From Domibacillus sp. PGB-M46 (lineage in GTDB: Bacteria; Bacillota; Bacilli; Bacillales; Domibacillaceae): 64,000 nt of DNA. Below the pieces are notes generated by a model, which ran no database searches, was not told the DNA's origin, and saw only the letters and a list, made by a program, of their open reading frames with translations. This document shows, piece by piece, positions 25,809 to 36,647 of the stretch. Position 1 is the stretch's first letter. Each line of letters starts with the position of its first letter. The stretch is from positions 248,001-312,000 of the forward strand of contig NZ_JAKGCR010000003.1 of assembly GCF_022668875.1 (NCBI RefSeq), written 5' to 3'. Both the position numbers and the translations under genes were made by a program.

Positions 25809-26756
25809 TTATAGTAAACCGCGCTTACGTTCTGAACGCAGTCTTTCATCATCGTCTTCGTCAATGTGCGCTTCTTCACGGCGCACGGTGTCACGGACTG
25901 TTTCGGTATCCTCTACTTTTCGTTTACCGACAACGATTTCTTCGGTTACAACCGGTTTTTTCGTTACTTCAACACGCTCTTCCGTTACAGGAACGCGGAT
26001 TGTTTCCGTGTCTTCTTCAAATGCACGATCACCAAATGTAGACGCATCGCTGTCAGTTACTGGACGGCGCTCTACATACACTTCTTCACGCTCAACTGGC
26101 ACATCAATGACCTGCTCTTCTTCTACAACTTCTTTTTCTACTTGCACTTCACCTGTTTGCACACGATCTTTGCTTACATTTAAGCGCTCTTCATGAAGAC
26201 GAAGCTTTTCTTCCTCGTTCAGGTTGTCTGTTAAAGTACGGTCTGTATCAAACGTAGCGTTGCCGCCTAGGTTTGTATCCGTCAAGCCCGTCGTTGAATG
26301 GCCGGTTCTTGTTGAATCGAGGCCATCGTAATCGATCGGATCCAAAGTTTCTCCATCGAGGTCTGCTCTGTTGCCATTTGCAAGGCCTACTGTGCTGCTT
26401 GGATCATAATCGCTGCCATAGCGGGTTCCGTAATCACGATCTACATAAAGCAGCATGCCGCCATTTTCAATTTCGCTGTAGTAGCGGTCTGCTTCTGCAT
26501 CAGAAAGACCCATGTTACGGAATCCTTCGCGAATTGGATCTACACCCGATAGGAAGGACATAAAGCGATCTCCCCAAGAGCCGCCTGCTGTTTCGATTTC
26601 AGCGTTTGTGCGTCCTCTGACCATTGATACTGCATCTTTATCTTTTACAGTAATATACATGTCTTCTTCTGAATATCCATTTGCTCTAAGCTCATCAATT
26701 TTTGCTAATAAATCTGTTTCATTATGGTATACGCCAATAAAGTTTTTGTTTTCCAT
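25809..26756 (-). CDS. Stress protein with YflT and DUF2382 domains (YsnF-like)
   Basis: This 315-residue protein has an N-terminal YflT-type domain (NFIGVYHNETDLLAKIDELRANGYSEEDMYITVKDKD ... MGLSDAEADRYYSEIENGGMLLYVD). An acidic linker (~125-190) follows, then a DUF2382 domain rich in repeated valine-glutamate strands (LHEERLNVSKDRVQTGEVQV, VPVEREEVYVERRPV, VPVTEERVEVTKKPVV). The start ATG 26756 follows AGGAGG. A consensus sigma-B promoter precedes it. B. subtilis YsnF is related. The molecular function is unknown. Confidence 0.85.
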   Translation of the reverse strand: MENKNFIGVYHNETDLLAKIDELRANGYSEEDMYITVKDKDAVSMVRGRTNAEIETAGGSWGDRFMSFLSGVDPIREGFRNMGLSDAEADRYYSEIENGGMLLYVDRDYGTRYGSDYDPSSTVGLANGNRADLDGETLDPIDYDGLDSTRTGHSTTGLTDTNLGGNATFDTDRTLTDNLNEEEKLRLHEERLNVSKDRVQTGEVQVEKEVVEEEQVIDVPVEREEVYVERRPVTDSDASTFGDRAFEEDTETIRVPVTEERVEVTKKPVVTEEIVVGKRKVEDTETVRDTVRREEAHIDEDDDERLRSERKRGLL

Positions 26757-26806
26757 GATAGTGTTACCTCCTGAAAGATTTAATGTTTTGCTGTTCTGTT
26801 TTTTGT

Positions 26807-26831
26807 ATACCCGGTGCTTTGCGGGTGAAAC
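26807..26831 (-). promoter_or_regulatory. Sigma-B promoter for the YflT-DUF2382 protein
   Basis: On the minus strand GTTTCA, 13 nt, GGGTAT fits the sigma-B consensus with one mismatch in the -35. Confidence 0.75.
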
Positions 26832-27027
26832 AATTTCAAGCAAATTTGGTCACAATGATGCATATTTGTACTAAAAGTTTCTTTTTTGGTGAAAATACGG
26901 ATAAAGCTGCTTTATTTATCCAGATAAAAGGGAATAATTATAATTAAATTTACATTCCCTACATATCCCTATTATAGTAAGAAGAGATAATAGAGTAGGA
27001 AAATGTCGAAGGAAAGGGTGGGAAAGT

Positions 27028-27249
27028 GTGAGACAGTTTCTTATCTGCGTAACCGTCGCAGCAGTTTCGGTCGGTTCTTATTGGCTTTACATAAAACAAT
27101 TAGGTGCTGTGCCATTCCTGCTTCTTTCATTTTTCTTCTTCTATAAAGCGTATGAGGAGATAACAGGGAAAGCGAAAAAACGCCGTGAACGCAAGCAAAT
27201 GGGCCCGTCCATCGCTCCTGCAGGAAAAAAAGCAGAAATCATCACATAA
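27028..27249 (+). CDS. Small hypothetical membrane protein
   Basis: I do not recognise a family. The 73-residue product from GTG 27028 has two closely spaced hydrophobic segments (FLICVTVAAVSVGSYWLYI and VPFLLLSFFFFYKAY). A strongly basic cytoplasmic tail (GKAKKRRERKQ) follows. An A/G-rich sequence (GAAAGGGTGGG) precedes it. It lies between the stress protein and rpoE on the rpoE strand. Composition matches surrounding genes. Confidence 0.55.
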   Translation: MRQFLICVTVAAVSVGSYWLYIKQLGAVPFLLLSFFFFYKAYEEITGKAKKRRERKQMGPSIAPAGKKAEIIT

Positions 27250-27345
27250 ATATAGCGTAGAGGTCTTCTTTTTGTTTATAATGGAGAATATGCCAAAAAC
27301 GTTTTTGCTCTTTTTTGGGCGTGCAAATAGAGAAGGGAAGTGCGG

Positions 27346-27897
27346 ATGGTGAGCTTGCAACAACATTCGAAAGAAGAATTAAAGGAAATGTCATTTCTTG
27401 AACTGGCGCATTTGATCCTTGCCGATAAGCGGGAGCCGGTTGCATTTAACGATTTACTGTCTGAAATTCAAAAGCATCTGGAAATTTCAGAGCAGGAAGT
27501 AAAAGGCCGTATGGTTCAATTTTACACAGATTTAAACATCGACGGCAGCTTTTTGCCACTCGGTGAAAACCGCTGGGGGCTTCGTGCATGGTATCCAGTT
27601 GAAAAACTGGAAGAAGAAACAACAAATGCACCAGTGAAAACACGCAAGAAAAAAGCCAAAAAAGCAGTGGAAGATGATTTCGAAGAAGACATTCTTGAAG
27701 ACGAAGACGATCTGATCGATTTCGAAGAAGAAGACTTTGACGATGAAGAAGAAGATATTGATCTGGATGACGATCTGGAAGATGATGATCTGGAAGATGA
27801 TTTAGACGTTGATATCGAAGAAGACATTGACGATGAAGAAGAAGACTTTGATGAAGAAGAAGGCGCCGAGGACGAGTACGACCTTGACGATAAATAA
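27346..27897 (+). CDS. rpoE: DNA-directed RNA polymerase delta subunit
   Basis: Delta binds RNA polymerase in Firmicutes, displaces RNA and helps recycling and promoter selectivity. This 183-residue protein has the folded N-terminal domain (KEELKEMSFLELAHLILADKREPVAFNDLLSEI ... ENRWGLRAWYPVEKL, ~10-90). A basic KTRKKKAKK stretch is followed by a ~75-residue tail almost wholly Asp and Glu, the family hallmark. The start is placed at ATG 27346 nine nt after AGAAGGG; GTG 27340 is possible. TATAAT at 27277-27282 is a likely -10. Confidence 0.93.
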   Translation: MVSLQQHSKEELKEMSFLELAHLILADKREPVAFNDLLSEIQKHLEISEQEVKGRMVQFYTDLNIDGSFLPLGENRWGLRAWYPVEKLEEETTNAPVKTRKKKAKKAVEDDFEEDILEDEDDLIDFEEEDFDDEEEDIDLDDDLEDDDLEDDLDVDIEEDIDDEEEDFDEEEGAEDEYDLDDK

Positions 27898-27911
27898 AGC
27901 AGAATCTTCTC

Positions 27912-28017
27912 TTGACTATTTCATTCGTGAATTGTAGTATGTTATTTGGGCTCTTTACGAGACGAAGAATTTAGTCGATAACGCTCCTCTTACTGAGAAG
28001 TAAGTGGGGCGTTTTTT
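27912..28017 (+). promoter_or_regulatory. pyrG promoter and CTP-sensing attenuator leader
   Basis: TTGACT (27912-27917), 17 nt, TAGTAT (27935-27940) precedes an initial transcribed GGGCTC at 27948. In B. subtilis pyrG the same 5' GGGCUC lets low CTP cause reiterative G addition, and the poly-G then pairs with the C/U-rich side of the terminator. Here that terminator is at about 27980-28017, CGCTCCTCTTACT pairing with AGTAAGTGGGGCG before TTTTTT. All parts of the mechanism are conserved. Confidence 0.85.
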
Positions 28018-28045
28018 GTATTTTTTTGAGCATTATAACCATTGA

Positions 28046-29659
<1,614 letters not shown>

Positions 29660-29661
29660 TA

Positions 29662-29700
29662 AAAAAACAGGACCGCCTTTTGCGCCGGTCCTGTTTTTTT
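29662..29700. terminator. Bidirectional terminator between pyrG and ywjG
   Basis: AAAACAGGACCG pairs with CGGTCCTGTTTT, with A and T runs on the two sides. Confidence 0.9.
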
Positions 29701-29761
29701 ATATGTAATGACTGAAACCTGATGGAAATAAAGTTTTTCTTTTTAAACTGCCCGGGCACTG

Positions 29762-30277
29762 TCACTCATATTCAGCCATCATTTCCTCGATCGTCATTTT
29801 TAATAGGAAGTAAACGTACAAACCGGCAATTGACGAAGGAAATCCTGTCCGGCCGCCTTCTTCGTCAGGCAGCAGCCCTTTTGTCAGGCGCAGATCAATA
29901 AACACGTCTGCTGCTTCCTCAATGCCTGCTGCTTCCCGTTTAGAGGCAATAGCCGCGAACGGGATATTGCGGCTTTGCAGTTCCTTGGCCAGGCCAAGAG
30001 CTTCCGCATCATCGGAAAAGCGGGTGGCAATCAGCACACGATCTGCTTCGGCTAAGCGGGCATCCTCTGTCCACCTGCGGATGTCAGGCAGCCTCTCGGC
30101 ACCATGAATCGCTTCTGCTTCAAGAGCAGCCATTTCGCCGAATCCCTTCATATAAATAGTTCCTTCGCCAAGCAGTCCTTGAGACAGGAGGCGTCCCGCG
30201 TCTTCGATGGCGAATTCCTCTTTTTCACTAATCCGTTTCAGCAGCCCGTTCAACTGCGTCGTAAACATTTTTGACAA
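29762..30277 (-). CDS. ywjG: DUF2529 family protein YwjG
   Basis: This 171-residue soluble protein is of the YwjG/DUF2529 family. SIS-like alternation (ADRVLIATRFSDDAEALGLAKEL, IPFAAIASKREAAG) hints at a Rossmann-type fold. The function is unknown. TTG 30277 gives the family-like N-terminus MSKMFTTQL; an ATG three codons later is the alternative. It lies between pyrG and spo0F but on the opposite strand, the same arrangement as in B. subtilis. Confidence 0.8.
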   Translation of the reverse strand: MSKMFTTQLNGLLKRISEKEEFAIEDAGRLLSQGLLGEGTIYMKGFGEMAALEAEAIHGAERLPDIRRWTEDARLAEADRVLIATRFSDDAEALGLAKELQSRNIPFAAIASKREAAGIEEAADVFIDLRLTKGLLPDEEGGRTGFPSSIAGLYVYFLLKMTIEEMMAEYE

Positions 30278-30312
30278 CCATAATCACTTCTTTCGTTTTC
30301 TTTATTATAGTG

Positions 30313-30440
30313 AAGTTCTCCTAAAAACGCACACGTCCTGTGTGCAACGGAGAACCCAGAACGTCCTGGTTCAAGTAAGTTCTCCTAAAAACGCACACGT
30401 CCTGTGTGCAGCGGAGAACCCAGAACATCCTGTTTAAGTA
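30313..30440 (+). ncRNA. Tandem pair of Bacillaceae-1-like RNA elements upstream of spo0F
   Basis: Two direct copies of a 64 bp unit (30313-30376 and 30377-30440) differ at only a few bases. Each has an outer stem GTTCTCC/GGAGAAC enclosing GCACAC-GTCCT-GTGTGC. A second hairpin follows, with loop GTCCT in copy 1 and ATCCT in copy 2. Two RUCCU terminal loops per unit are the hallmark I recall for the Bacillaceae-1 RNA motif. The substitutions in the second hairpin weaken one stem and shorten it rather than clearly covary. Confidence 0.65.
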
Positions 30441-30448
30441 AAATGAAA

Positions 30449-30476
30449 AAGGGAATTTGCAGGGTTCTGTCGAATG
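30449..30476 (+). promoter_or_regulatory. Sigma-H promoter and Spo0A box of spo0F
   Basis: AAGGGAATT, 13 nt, CGAAT matches the sigma-H pattern (RWAGGAWWT, 12-14 nt, HGAAT) with one mismatch. TGTCGAA at 30468-30474 is a perfect 0A-box core overlapping the -10. spo0F of B. subtilis is known to be controlled by sigma-H and Spo0A. Confidence 0.65.
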
Positions 30477-30529
30477 TAACAAACAAAAGGATAAAAACGG
30501 AAGGCGCTATATTTAGGAGGAAGATAAAA

Positions 30530-30892
30530 ATGGCAGCAACAATTCTTATAGTGGACGATCAATATGGAATCAGAATTTTGTTGAATGAAGTATTGAAAAA
30601 AGAAGGGTATCAAACTCTTCAGGCAGCAAATGGACCGGAAGCAATTCAGCTGGCGAGAGAAAATGTTCCGGATTTAGTGCTGCTTGATATGAAAATCCCA
30701 GGTATGGATGGCATTGAAATTTTAAAGCGGATGAAGGCAGAAAATCCAAACATCCGGGCCATTATTATGACGGCTTACGGAGAACTGGATATGATTCAGG
30801 AAGCAAAGAATATCGGCGCCATTATGCATGTTCCGAAACCATTTGATATTGATGATATCCGCCAAACCATCAAAGAGCATTTAACGCTTTAA
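30530..30892 (+). CDS. spo0F: Sporulation phosphorelay response regulator Spo0F
   Basis: Spo0F is a single-domain receiver that takes phosphate from sporulation kinases and passes it to Spo0B and then Spo0A. The 120-residue protein has the acidic pair D9-D10 ([10 protein letters not shown]), the phosphorylated D53 ([11 protein letters not shown]), the Thr of IIMTAYGE and K103 (PKPFD). It has no output domain, which identifies Spo0F rather than another regulator. The start ATG 30530 follows AGGAGGAAG. Confidence 0.96.
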   Translation: MAATILIVDDQYGIRILLNEVLKKEGYQTLQAANGPEAIQLARENVPDLVLLDMKIPGMDGIEILKRMKAENPNIRAIIMTAYGELDMIQEAKNIGAIMHVPKPFDIDDIRQTIKEHLTL

Positions 30893-30910
30893 TGGAATAA
30901 GTAAATTGTG

Positions 30911-30940
30911 TTGGTAATAAAAAGACGAATTTGATATGAT
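30911..30940 (+). promoter_or_regulatory. Candidate sigma-A promoter for fbaA
   Basis: TTGGTA, 18 nt, TATGAT lies 53 nt before the fbaA start. Confidence 0.5.
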
Positions 30941-30993
30941 ACTAATGTGGTTTTTTTCATGAAGCAAACATTTCCCTTAGAGGAGGAAACAAA

Positions 30994-31851
30994 ATGCCAT
31001 TAGTATCAATGAAAGAAATGTTAAATACTGCGAAAGAAAAGAAATACGCAGTAGGCCAATTCAACCTAAACAACCTTGAGTTCACTCAAGCGATTCTTCA
31101 AGCAGCTGAAGAAGAAAAATCACCAGTTATCCTTGGTGTTTCTGAAGGCGCGGCTCGCTACATGGGCGGATTTAAAACAGTTGTGAAAATGGTAGAAGGA
31201 TTAATGGAAGACTACGGTACGACAGTACCTGTTGCCATTCACCTTGACCACGGTTCAAGCTTTGAAAAATGTAAAGAAGCGATCGATGCAGGATTTACAT
31301 CTGTTATGATCGATGCTTCACACCATCCATTTGAAGAAAACGTTGCTACAACTTCTAAAGTTGTTGAATATGCACATTCAAAAGGTGTTTCAGTTGAAGC
31401 GGAACTTGGCACAGTTGGCGGACAAGAAGACGACGTCGTTGCTGAAGGTGTTATCTATGCAGATCCGAAAGAGTGCGAAGAGCTTGTAAAACGCACAAAC
31501 ATCGACTGCCTTGCACCAGCACTTGGTTCTGTTCACGGTCCTTACAAAGGCGAGCCAAACCTTGGCTTTGCTGAGATGGAAGCGATCGGAAATGCAACAG
31601 GTCTTCCACTTGTTCTTCATGGCGGTACAGGCATTCCAACAAAAGACATCGAAAGATCAATCTCTCTTGGAACAGCTAAAATCAATGTAAATACAGAAAA
31701 CCAAATCGCTTCTGCAAAAGCAGTTCGTGAAGTACTTGCTGCAAAACCAGAAGAGTACGATCCACGTAAATACCTTGGACCAGCTCGCGATGCAATTAAA
31801 GCGACAGTTGCCGGTAAAATGCGCGAATTTGGTTCTTCAGGCCAAGCGTAA
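30994..31851 (+). CDS. fbaA: Fructose-bisphosphate aldolase, class II
   Basis: This zinc-dependent aldolase of glycolysis/gluconeogenesis has 285 residues. Landmarks are [38 protein letters not shown] (catalytic Asp and zinc His), [45 protein letters not shown] and KINVNTENQ. The start ATG 30994 follows AGAGGAGGAAAC. It is followed by two copies of the structured repeat before its terminator. Confidence 0.96.
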   Translation: MPLVSMKEMLNTAKEKKYAVGQFNLNNLEFTQAILQAAEEEKSPVILGVSEGAARYMGGFKTVVKMVEGLMEDYGTTVPVAIHLDHGSSFEKCKEAIDAGFTSVMIDASHHPFEENVATTSKVVEYAHSKGVSVEAELGTVGGQEDDVVAEGVIYADPKECEELVKRTNIDCLAPALGSVHGPYKGEPNLGFAEMEAIGNATGLPLVLHGGTGIPTKDIERSISLGTAKINVNTENQIASAKAVREVLAAKPEEYDPRKYLGPARDAIKATVAGKMREFGSSGQA

Positions 31852-31983
31852 GGCCTACAAGATCTAGGTCACAAAGGCGTTGCGGCAGGACGTCGCAAAT
31901 TTAGCCTTTGATCCTTGGGCCTACAAGATGTAGGTTACAAAGGTGTTGCGACAGGACGTCGCGAATTTAGCCTTTGATCCTTA
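31852..31983 (-). ncRNA. Tandem pair of Bacillaceae-1-like RNA elements between fbaA and tal
   Basis: Two direct copies of a 66 bp unit begin at GGCCTAC 31852 and 31918. Read on the minus strand, each has an outer stem AAAGGCT/GCCTTT-type pairing around GCGAC-GTCCT-GTCGC (GCCGC in one copy). A CCTAC-ATCTT-GTAGG hairpin follows. The architecture equals that of the 30.3 kb pair, in the opposite orientation. The upstream one begins directly after the fbaA stop codon. Confidence 0.6.
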
Positions 31984-32019
31984 ATTCTGCATGCTTATAA
32001 CAAAACAAATAACGACAAG

Positions 32020-32055
32020 AACCGCCTTTTTTAACGAATAGGCGGTTGTTGTTTA
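32020..32055 (+). terminator. Candidate fbaA terminator
   Basis: AACCGCCT pairs with AGGCGGTT around TTTTTTAACGAAT and is followed by GTTGTTT. It lies after the tandem repeats, so an fbaA transcript would include their complement. Confidence 0.6.
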
Positions 32056-32089
32056 TATTATAAAATGAACTGAAAAGAGGGAATATTTA

Positions 32090-32737
32090 ATGAAATTCTT
32101 TATTGACACAGCCAACATCGATGAAATCCGCGAAGCACATTCTTGGGGCATTCTCTCCGGCGTTACAACAAATCCATCATTGGTTGCAAAAGAAACCATT
32201 CCATTCCATGACCGTCTTCGTGAAATTACGGAGCTTGTTTCAGATTCAGTAAGTGCAGAAGTTATTGCGCTTGATGCAGAAGGCATGATTAAAGAAGGCC
32301 GCGAACTGGCTCAAATCGCGCCAAACATTACAGTAAAAGTACCAATGACGCCGGAAGGCTTGAAAGCGGTCGCAGTGTTCGCTAAAGAAGGCATTAAAAC
32401 AAATGTTACACTTATTTTTAGTGCTAACCAAGCGTTGATGGCAGCGCGTGCCGGTGCTACATACGTTTCACCATTCCTTGGCCGTTTAGATGATATCGGA
32501 CAGGATGGACTTGAGTTGATCGAGACGATTGCAGATATTTTTGCCATCCACGGCATCGAAACAGAAATTATCGCAGCATCGATCCGTCATCCACAGCATA
32601 TTACAGCAGCAGCGCTAAAAGGGGCGCATATTGCGACAACTCCTTACAAGGTATTGGAGCAGCTGTTTAAACACCCGTTAACGGATAAAGGTATCGAAGG
32701 ATTCCTGGCTGATTGGGAAAATCGTAAAGCGAAGTAA
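32090..32737 (+). CDS. tal: Transaldolase (short TalC/FSA type)
   Basis: This is a 215-residue TIM-barrel transaldolase of the pentose phosphate pathway. [30 protein letters not shown] at the N-terminus, [16 protein letters not shown] carrying the Schiff-base Lys, and [30 protein letters not shown] are family signatures. It corresponds to B. subtilis ywjH and sits between fbaA and murAB. The start ATG 32090 follows AAGAGGGA. Confidence 0.93.
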   Translation: MKFFIDTANIDEIREAHSWGILSGVTTNPSLVAKETIPFHDRLREITELVSDSVSAEVIALDAEGMIKEGRELAQIAPNITVKVPMTPEGLKAVAVFAKEGIKTNVTLIFSANQALMAARAGATYVSPFLGRLDDIGQDGLELIETIADIFAIHGIETEIIAASIRHPQHITAAALKGAHIATTPYKVLEQLFKHPLTDKGIEGFLADWENRKAK

Positions 32738-32829
32738 GAATTGTACATGAGACCATTTTTATCGGTTAAACTACGATTACCAAGAAAGCTTTCCCGCTTT
32801 CCGTTTACGCAGAAAGAAGGGAGTACAAC

Positions 32830-34119
32830 ATGATGGAAAAGTTAAAGATTGAAGGCGGCCATTCTTTAAAAGGCACAATAAAGGTGGACGGCGCAAAAAA
32901 CAGCGCCGTTGCCCTTGTACCGGCTGCTATTTTGGCGGAATCTCCGATTACAATCGATGGATTGCCGGATATATCCGATATTCATATGTTAAAAGGTCTT
33001 TTGGAGGAAGTTGGCGGAGAGGTTACATTTGAAGATGGAGAAATGAGAATTGATCCGACAAACATGACTGCTATGCCGCTGCCAAATGGAAAAGTCAAAA
33101 AGCTCCGTGCTTCTTATTACTTAATGGGTGCCATGCTTGGCCGTTTTAATAAAGCGGTCATTGGCTTGCCCGGGGGCTGCCATCTTGGCCCTCGTCCGAT
33201 TGACCAGCATATTAAAGGGTTTGAAGCACTCGGTGCCGAAGTAACAAATGAACAAGGCGCGATTTATTTGCGCGCAAATGAACTGCGCGGTGCCAGAATT
33301 TATTTGGATGTAGTCAGTGTGGGGGCAACCATTAATATCATGCTGGCAGCGGTTCGTGCCAAAGGCCAGACGATTATCGAAAATGCGGCAAAAGAGCCGG
33401 AAATTATTGATGTGGCAACGCTTCTGTCAAATATGGGTGCAAAGATTAAAGGAGCCGGCACAGATGTGATTCGTATTGATGGCGTAGAGGGTCTGCATGG
33501 CTGCCGTCATTCCATTATTCCAGACCGTATTGAAGCCGGTACGTTTATGATTATGGCAGCAGCGGCAGGAGAAGGCGTCATTGTCGATAATGTTATTCCA
33601 CTGCATATGGAATCGTTAACGGCTAAGCTGCGTGAAATGAATGTGCCGATTGAAATCGGAGAAGACCGCATTTTTGTTGGAAAAGCCCAGAACCTTAAAA
33701 CCGTTGATATTAAAACACTTGTTTATCCGGGGTTTGCAACTGATCTTCAGCAGCCGTTCACGTCGCTTTTAACAAAAGCATCAGGTTCGGCTATTGTAAC
33801 CGATACGATTTATCCGGCGCGTTTCAAGCATATTGACGAGCTGCGCCGTATGGGAGCCAATGTGAAAACGGAAGGACGCTCTGCCATCATTAACGGTCCT
33901 GTTCAGCTTCAAGGGGCAAAAGTGAAAGCCAGCGATCTGCGCGCTGGTGCAGCACTTGTGATAGCCGGTTTAATGGCAGATGGCATTACGGAAGTAACGG
34001 GTCTCGAGCATATTGACCGCGGGTACAGCAAGCTAACTGAAAAGCTGACAGCTCTCGGCGCTAATATTTGGCGGGAAGAAATGACAGAAGAAGAGTACAG
34101 TGAAGTAAAAAGTTCATAG
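32830..34119 (+). CDS. murAB: UDP-GlcNAc 1-carboxyvinyltransferase 2 (MurAB)
   Basis: MurA transfers enolpyruvate from PEP to UDP-GlcNAc, the first committed step of peptidoglycan synthesis and the target of fosfomycin. The 429-residue protein has [15 protein letters not shown] (K23 region) and the active-site Cys117 in [15 protein letters not shown]. It is the MurZ/MurAB paralog, distinguished from the murAA copy at 56.9 kb by [19 protein letters not shown] and by its glpX-rho neighbourhood. ATG 32830 or the adjacent ATG 32833 may start it; AGAAGGGAG lies upstream. Confidence 0.95.
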   Translation: MMEKLKIEGGHSLKGTIKVDGAKNSAVALVPAAILAESPITIDGLPDISDIHMLKGLLEEVGGEVTFEDGEMRIDPTNMTAMPLPNGKVKKLRASYYLMGAMLGRFNKAVIGLPGGCHLGPRPIDQHIKGFEALGAEVTNEQGAIYLRANELRGARIYLDVVSVGATINIMLAAVRAKGQTIIENAAKEPEIIDVATLLSNMGAKIKGAGTDVIRIDGVEGLHGCRHSIIPDRIEAGTFMIMAAAAGEGVIVDNVIPLHMESLTAKLREMNVPIEIGEDRIFVGKAQNLKTVDIKTLVYPGFATDLQQPFTSLLTKASGSAIVTDTIYPARFKHIDELRRMGANVKTEGRSAIINGPVQLQGAKVKASDLRAGAALVIAGLMADGITEVTGLEHIDRGYSKLTEKLTALGANIWREEMTEEEYSEVKSS

Positions 34120-34215
34120 TATTAAGCGAAACAACTGGTAAATGTGTTATAATATATAAATAAATATGTAGCATAATGCCGTTGTTTGTTCGTCGCAGGG
34201 GGAGGCAGGAGAATA

Positions 34216-35181
34216 GTGGAGAGAAGTTTATCGATGGAACTAGTCCGTGTTACAGAAGCGGCTGCACAAGCATCAGCACGCTGGATGGGCCGTGGCCTGA
34301 AAGACGAAGCGGATGGTGCAGCAACATCAGCAATGCGGGATGTGTTCGATACGATCCCAATGAAAGGGACAGTCGTGATCGGTGAAGGTGAAATGGATGA
34401 AGCCCCAATGCTTTATATTGGAGAGAAGCTTGGAAACGGCTATGGACCACGCGTGGATGTAGCTGTTGATCCTCTTGAAGGAACAAATATTGTTGCAGCC
34501 GGCGGCTGGAATGCCCTGGCTGTTTTAGCAGTAGCAGATGCCGGAAACCTGTTGAACGCGCCTGATATGTACATGGATAAAATTGCCGTCGGACCTGAAG
34601 CCGTCGGTATGATCGACATTAACGCCTCTGTGACGGACAACCTAAGGGCTGTTGCCAAAGCGAAAAACAAAGATATTGAAGATGTGGTGGCCACGATTTT
34701 GAACCGCGAACGCCATCAGCATATTATTGCCGAGTTGCGCGAAGCCGGCGCTCGTATTAAACTAATCAATGACGGTGATGTTGCTGCGGCGATTAATACA
34801 GCGTTTGATAAAACAGGCGTTGATATTTTATTTGGTTCGGGCGGCGCACCAGAAGGCGTTATTTCTGCTGTTGCATTGAAAGCACTTGGCGGGGAAATTC
34901 AAGGACGTTTGCTGCCGCAGTCTGATGCTGAGCTTGAACGATGCATGAGAATGGGTCTTGACGTAAATAAAGTTCTTCGGATGGAAGACCTTGTCCGCGG
35001 CGATGACGCTATTTTTGCGGCAACCGGTGTAACAGACGGTGAATTGCTGCGCGGTGTTCAATTTAAAGGCAAATACGCAGAAACACAGTCTGTCGTTATG
35101 CGTGCGAAATCAGGTACGGTCCGTTTTGTAGATGGACGTCACAGCTTGCACAAAAAACCTAACCTTGTTATTAAACCATAA
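34216..35181 (+). CDS. glpX: Class II fructose-1,6-bisphosphatase
   Basis: GlpX hydrolyses fructose-1,6-bisphosphate in gluconeogenesis. The 321-residue protein shows [21 protein letters not shown] (metal ligands), [12 protein letters not shown] and [11 protein letters not shown]. The start is GTG 34216 ([18 protein letters not shown]), matching the family N-terminus, with GGAGGCAGGAG just upstream. Longer frames from 34176-34186 have no such site. A TATAAT box occurs at about 34150. A hairpin follows at 35191-35226. Confidence 0.95.
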   Translation: MERSLSMELVRVTEAAAQASARWMGRGLKDEADGAATSAMRDVFDTIPMKGTVVIGEGEMDEAPMLYIGEKLGNGYGPRVDVAVDPLEGTNIVAAGGWNALAVLAVADAGNLLNAPDMYMDKIAVGPEAVGMIDINASVTDNLRAVAKAKNKDIEDVVATILNRERHQHIIAELREAGARIKLINDGDVAAAINTAFDKTGVDILFGSGGAPEGVISAVALKALGGEIQGRLLPQSDAELERCMRMGLDVNKVLRMEDLVRGDDAIFAATGVTDGELLRGVQFKGKYAETQSVVMRAKSGTVRFVDGRHSLHKKPNLVIKP

Positions 35182-35190
35182 GCATACCCA

Positions 35191-35226
35191 CAGCGGTGCA
35201 GCCGGTCCGGTTCTCCGCTGTTTTGT
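35191..35226 (+). terminator. glpX terminator
   Basis: CAGCGG pairs with CCGCTG, enclosing GCCGG-T-CCGG, and is followed by TTTTGTTT. Confidence 0.65.
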
Positions 35227-35306
35227 TTGATTTGCCCACTTGTTTATCATGCTTCATCGTCACCCCTCCCTTCTATCAAATCAATTTAATAAAGTGTGGT
35301 GCCATA

Positions 35307-36590
35307 ATGGAAGAACTTACAATCAATCATCTTGAAAGCTTAAAATTAAAAGAGTTATACGAACTTGCCAAAACGTACAAAATCTCCTACTATAGCAAGC
35401 TCACCAAAAAAGAACTGATTTTTGCCATCCTAAAAGCGCGCGCTGAGCAGCAAGGCTTCTTCTTTATGGAAGGAGTGCTTGAAATCATTCAGTCGGAAGG
35501 CTTTGGCTTCCTTCGTCCGATTAACTACTCAGCCAGCTCGGAAGATATTTATATTTCTGCTTCTCAAATTCGCCGTTTTGATCTTCGAAACGGGGACAAA
35601 GTATCCGGAAAAGTTCGTCCGCCAAAAGAGAATGAACGGTATTACGGACTTCTGCATGTAGAAGCGGTCAATGGAGAAGATCCGGAAACAGCAAAGGAAC
35701 GGGTTCATTTTCCAGCGCTCACGCCGCTTTACCCGGACCGCCAAATCGAGCTTGAACTTGAGTCCAGACACTTGTCTACCCGGATTATGGATTTGGTTTC
35801 GCCGGTTGGGTTTGGCCAGCGCGGCTTGATTGTTGCACCGCCGAAAGCCGGGAAAACAATGCTGTTAAAAGAAATTGCCAATTCGATCTCGGCCAACCAT
35901 CCGGAAGCAGAGCTGATTGTCCTGCTTATTGATGAGCGCCCGGAAGAAGTAACGGATATCGAGCGTTCGGTGCAAGCTGAAGTCGTTAGTTCGACATTTG
36001 ATGAGGTGCCGGAAAACCACATTAAAGTGGCAGAACTTGTACTTGAACGCGCCATGCGTCTCGTTGAGCATAAGCGGGATGTCATCATCCTTATGGATTC
36101 TATTACACGCCTGGCTCGTGCATACAATCTTGTGATTCCGCCGAGCGGCCGTACCTTATCCGGCGGTATTGATCCGGCAGCTTTTCACCGCCCAAAACGC
36201 TTTTTTGGTGCCGCGCGCAATATTGAGGAAGGCGGCAGCTTAACGATTTTGGCTACGGCTCTCGTTGATACGGGCTCGCGTATGGATGATGTGATTTACG
36301 AAGAGTTTAAAGGGACGGGCAATATGGAACTGCACCTTGACCGTTCACTTGCCGAGCGCCGTGTGTTCCCGGCCATCGATATTCGCCGTTCGGGTACGCG
36401 CAAAGAAGAGCTGTTGATTGGCAAAGAACAGCTTGATATGGTCTGGGCAATTCGTAAAACAATGTCAGATGCGCCAGACTTGGCGGATAAAGTATTGCGC
36501 CGTCTTCGCCAGACAAAAAGCAATGAGGAGTTTATTGCCCAGCTGCTTGCTGAAACAAAGAAAAATGGCTCTTCAAAAAAAATGCTGTAA
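35307..36590 (+). CDS. rho: Transcription termination factor Rho
   Basis: Rho is a hexameric RNA helicase ending untranslated transcription. The 427-residue protein has the Rho-N domain ([34 protein letters not shown]), and an S1-like RNA-binding domain with [20 protein letters not shown]. The RecA-type ATPase has Walker [12 protein letters not shown], Walker [14 protein letters not shown] and the Q/R-loop [20 protein letters not shown]. The start ATG 35307 ([11 protein letters not shown]) gives the same length as B. subtilis Rho; the frame extends upstream without a ribosome-binding site. Confidence 0.96.
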   Translation: MEELTINHLESLKLKELYELAKTYKISYYSKLTKKELIFAILKARAEQQGFFFMEGVLEIIQSEGFGFLRPINYSASSEDIYISASQIRRFDLRNGDKVSGKVRPPKENERYYGLLHVEAVNGEDPETAKERVHFPALTPLYPDRQIELELESRHLSTRIMDLVSPVGFGQRGLIVAPPKAGKTMLLKEIANSISANHPEAELIVLLIDERPEEVTDIERSVQAEVVSSTFDEVPENHIKVAELVLERAMRLVEHKRDVIILMDSITRLARAYNLVIPPSGRTLSGGIDPAAFHRPKRFFGAARNIEEGGSLTILATALVDTGSRMDDVIYEEFKGTGNMELHLDRSLAERRVFPAIDIRRSGTRKEELLIGKEQLDMVWAIRKTMSDAPDLADKVLRRLRQTKSNEEFIAQLLAETKKNGSSKKML

Positions 36591-36595
36591 TCTAA

Positions 36596-36624
36596 TTGCA
36601 ATTTTTGAGGGTGCCTGATATAAT
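36596..36624 (+). promoter_or_regulatory. rpmE promoter
   Basis: TTGCAA, 17 nt with an extended TGA before it, TATAAT: a strong sigma-A promoter about 95 nt before rpmE. Confidence 0.75.
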
Positions 36625-36647
36625 GTGATTTATGTGAATGAAATAAA

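Noticed and set aside
25720-26196. Plus-strand 158-codon Ser/Thr-rich frame opposite the DUF2382 gene
   Set aside because: It is the antisense of the repetitive Val/Glu coding sequence and begins inside the structured repeat.
30313-30440. Possible CRISPR-like repeats (64 bp units)
   Set aside because: There are only two directly adjoining units with no spacers and no cas genes; each unit folds into its own two-hairpin structure.
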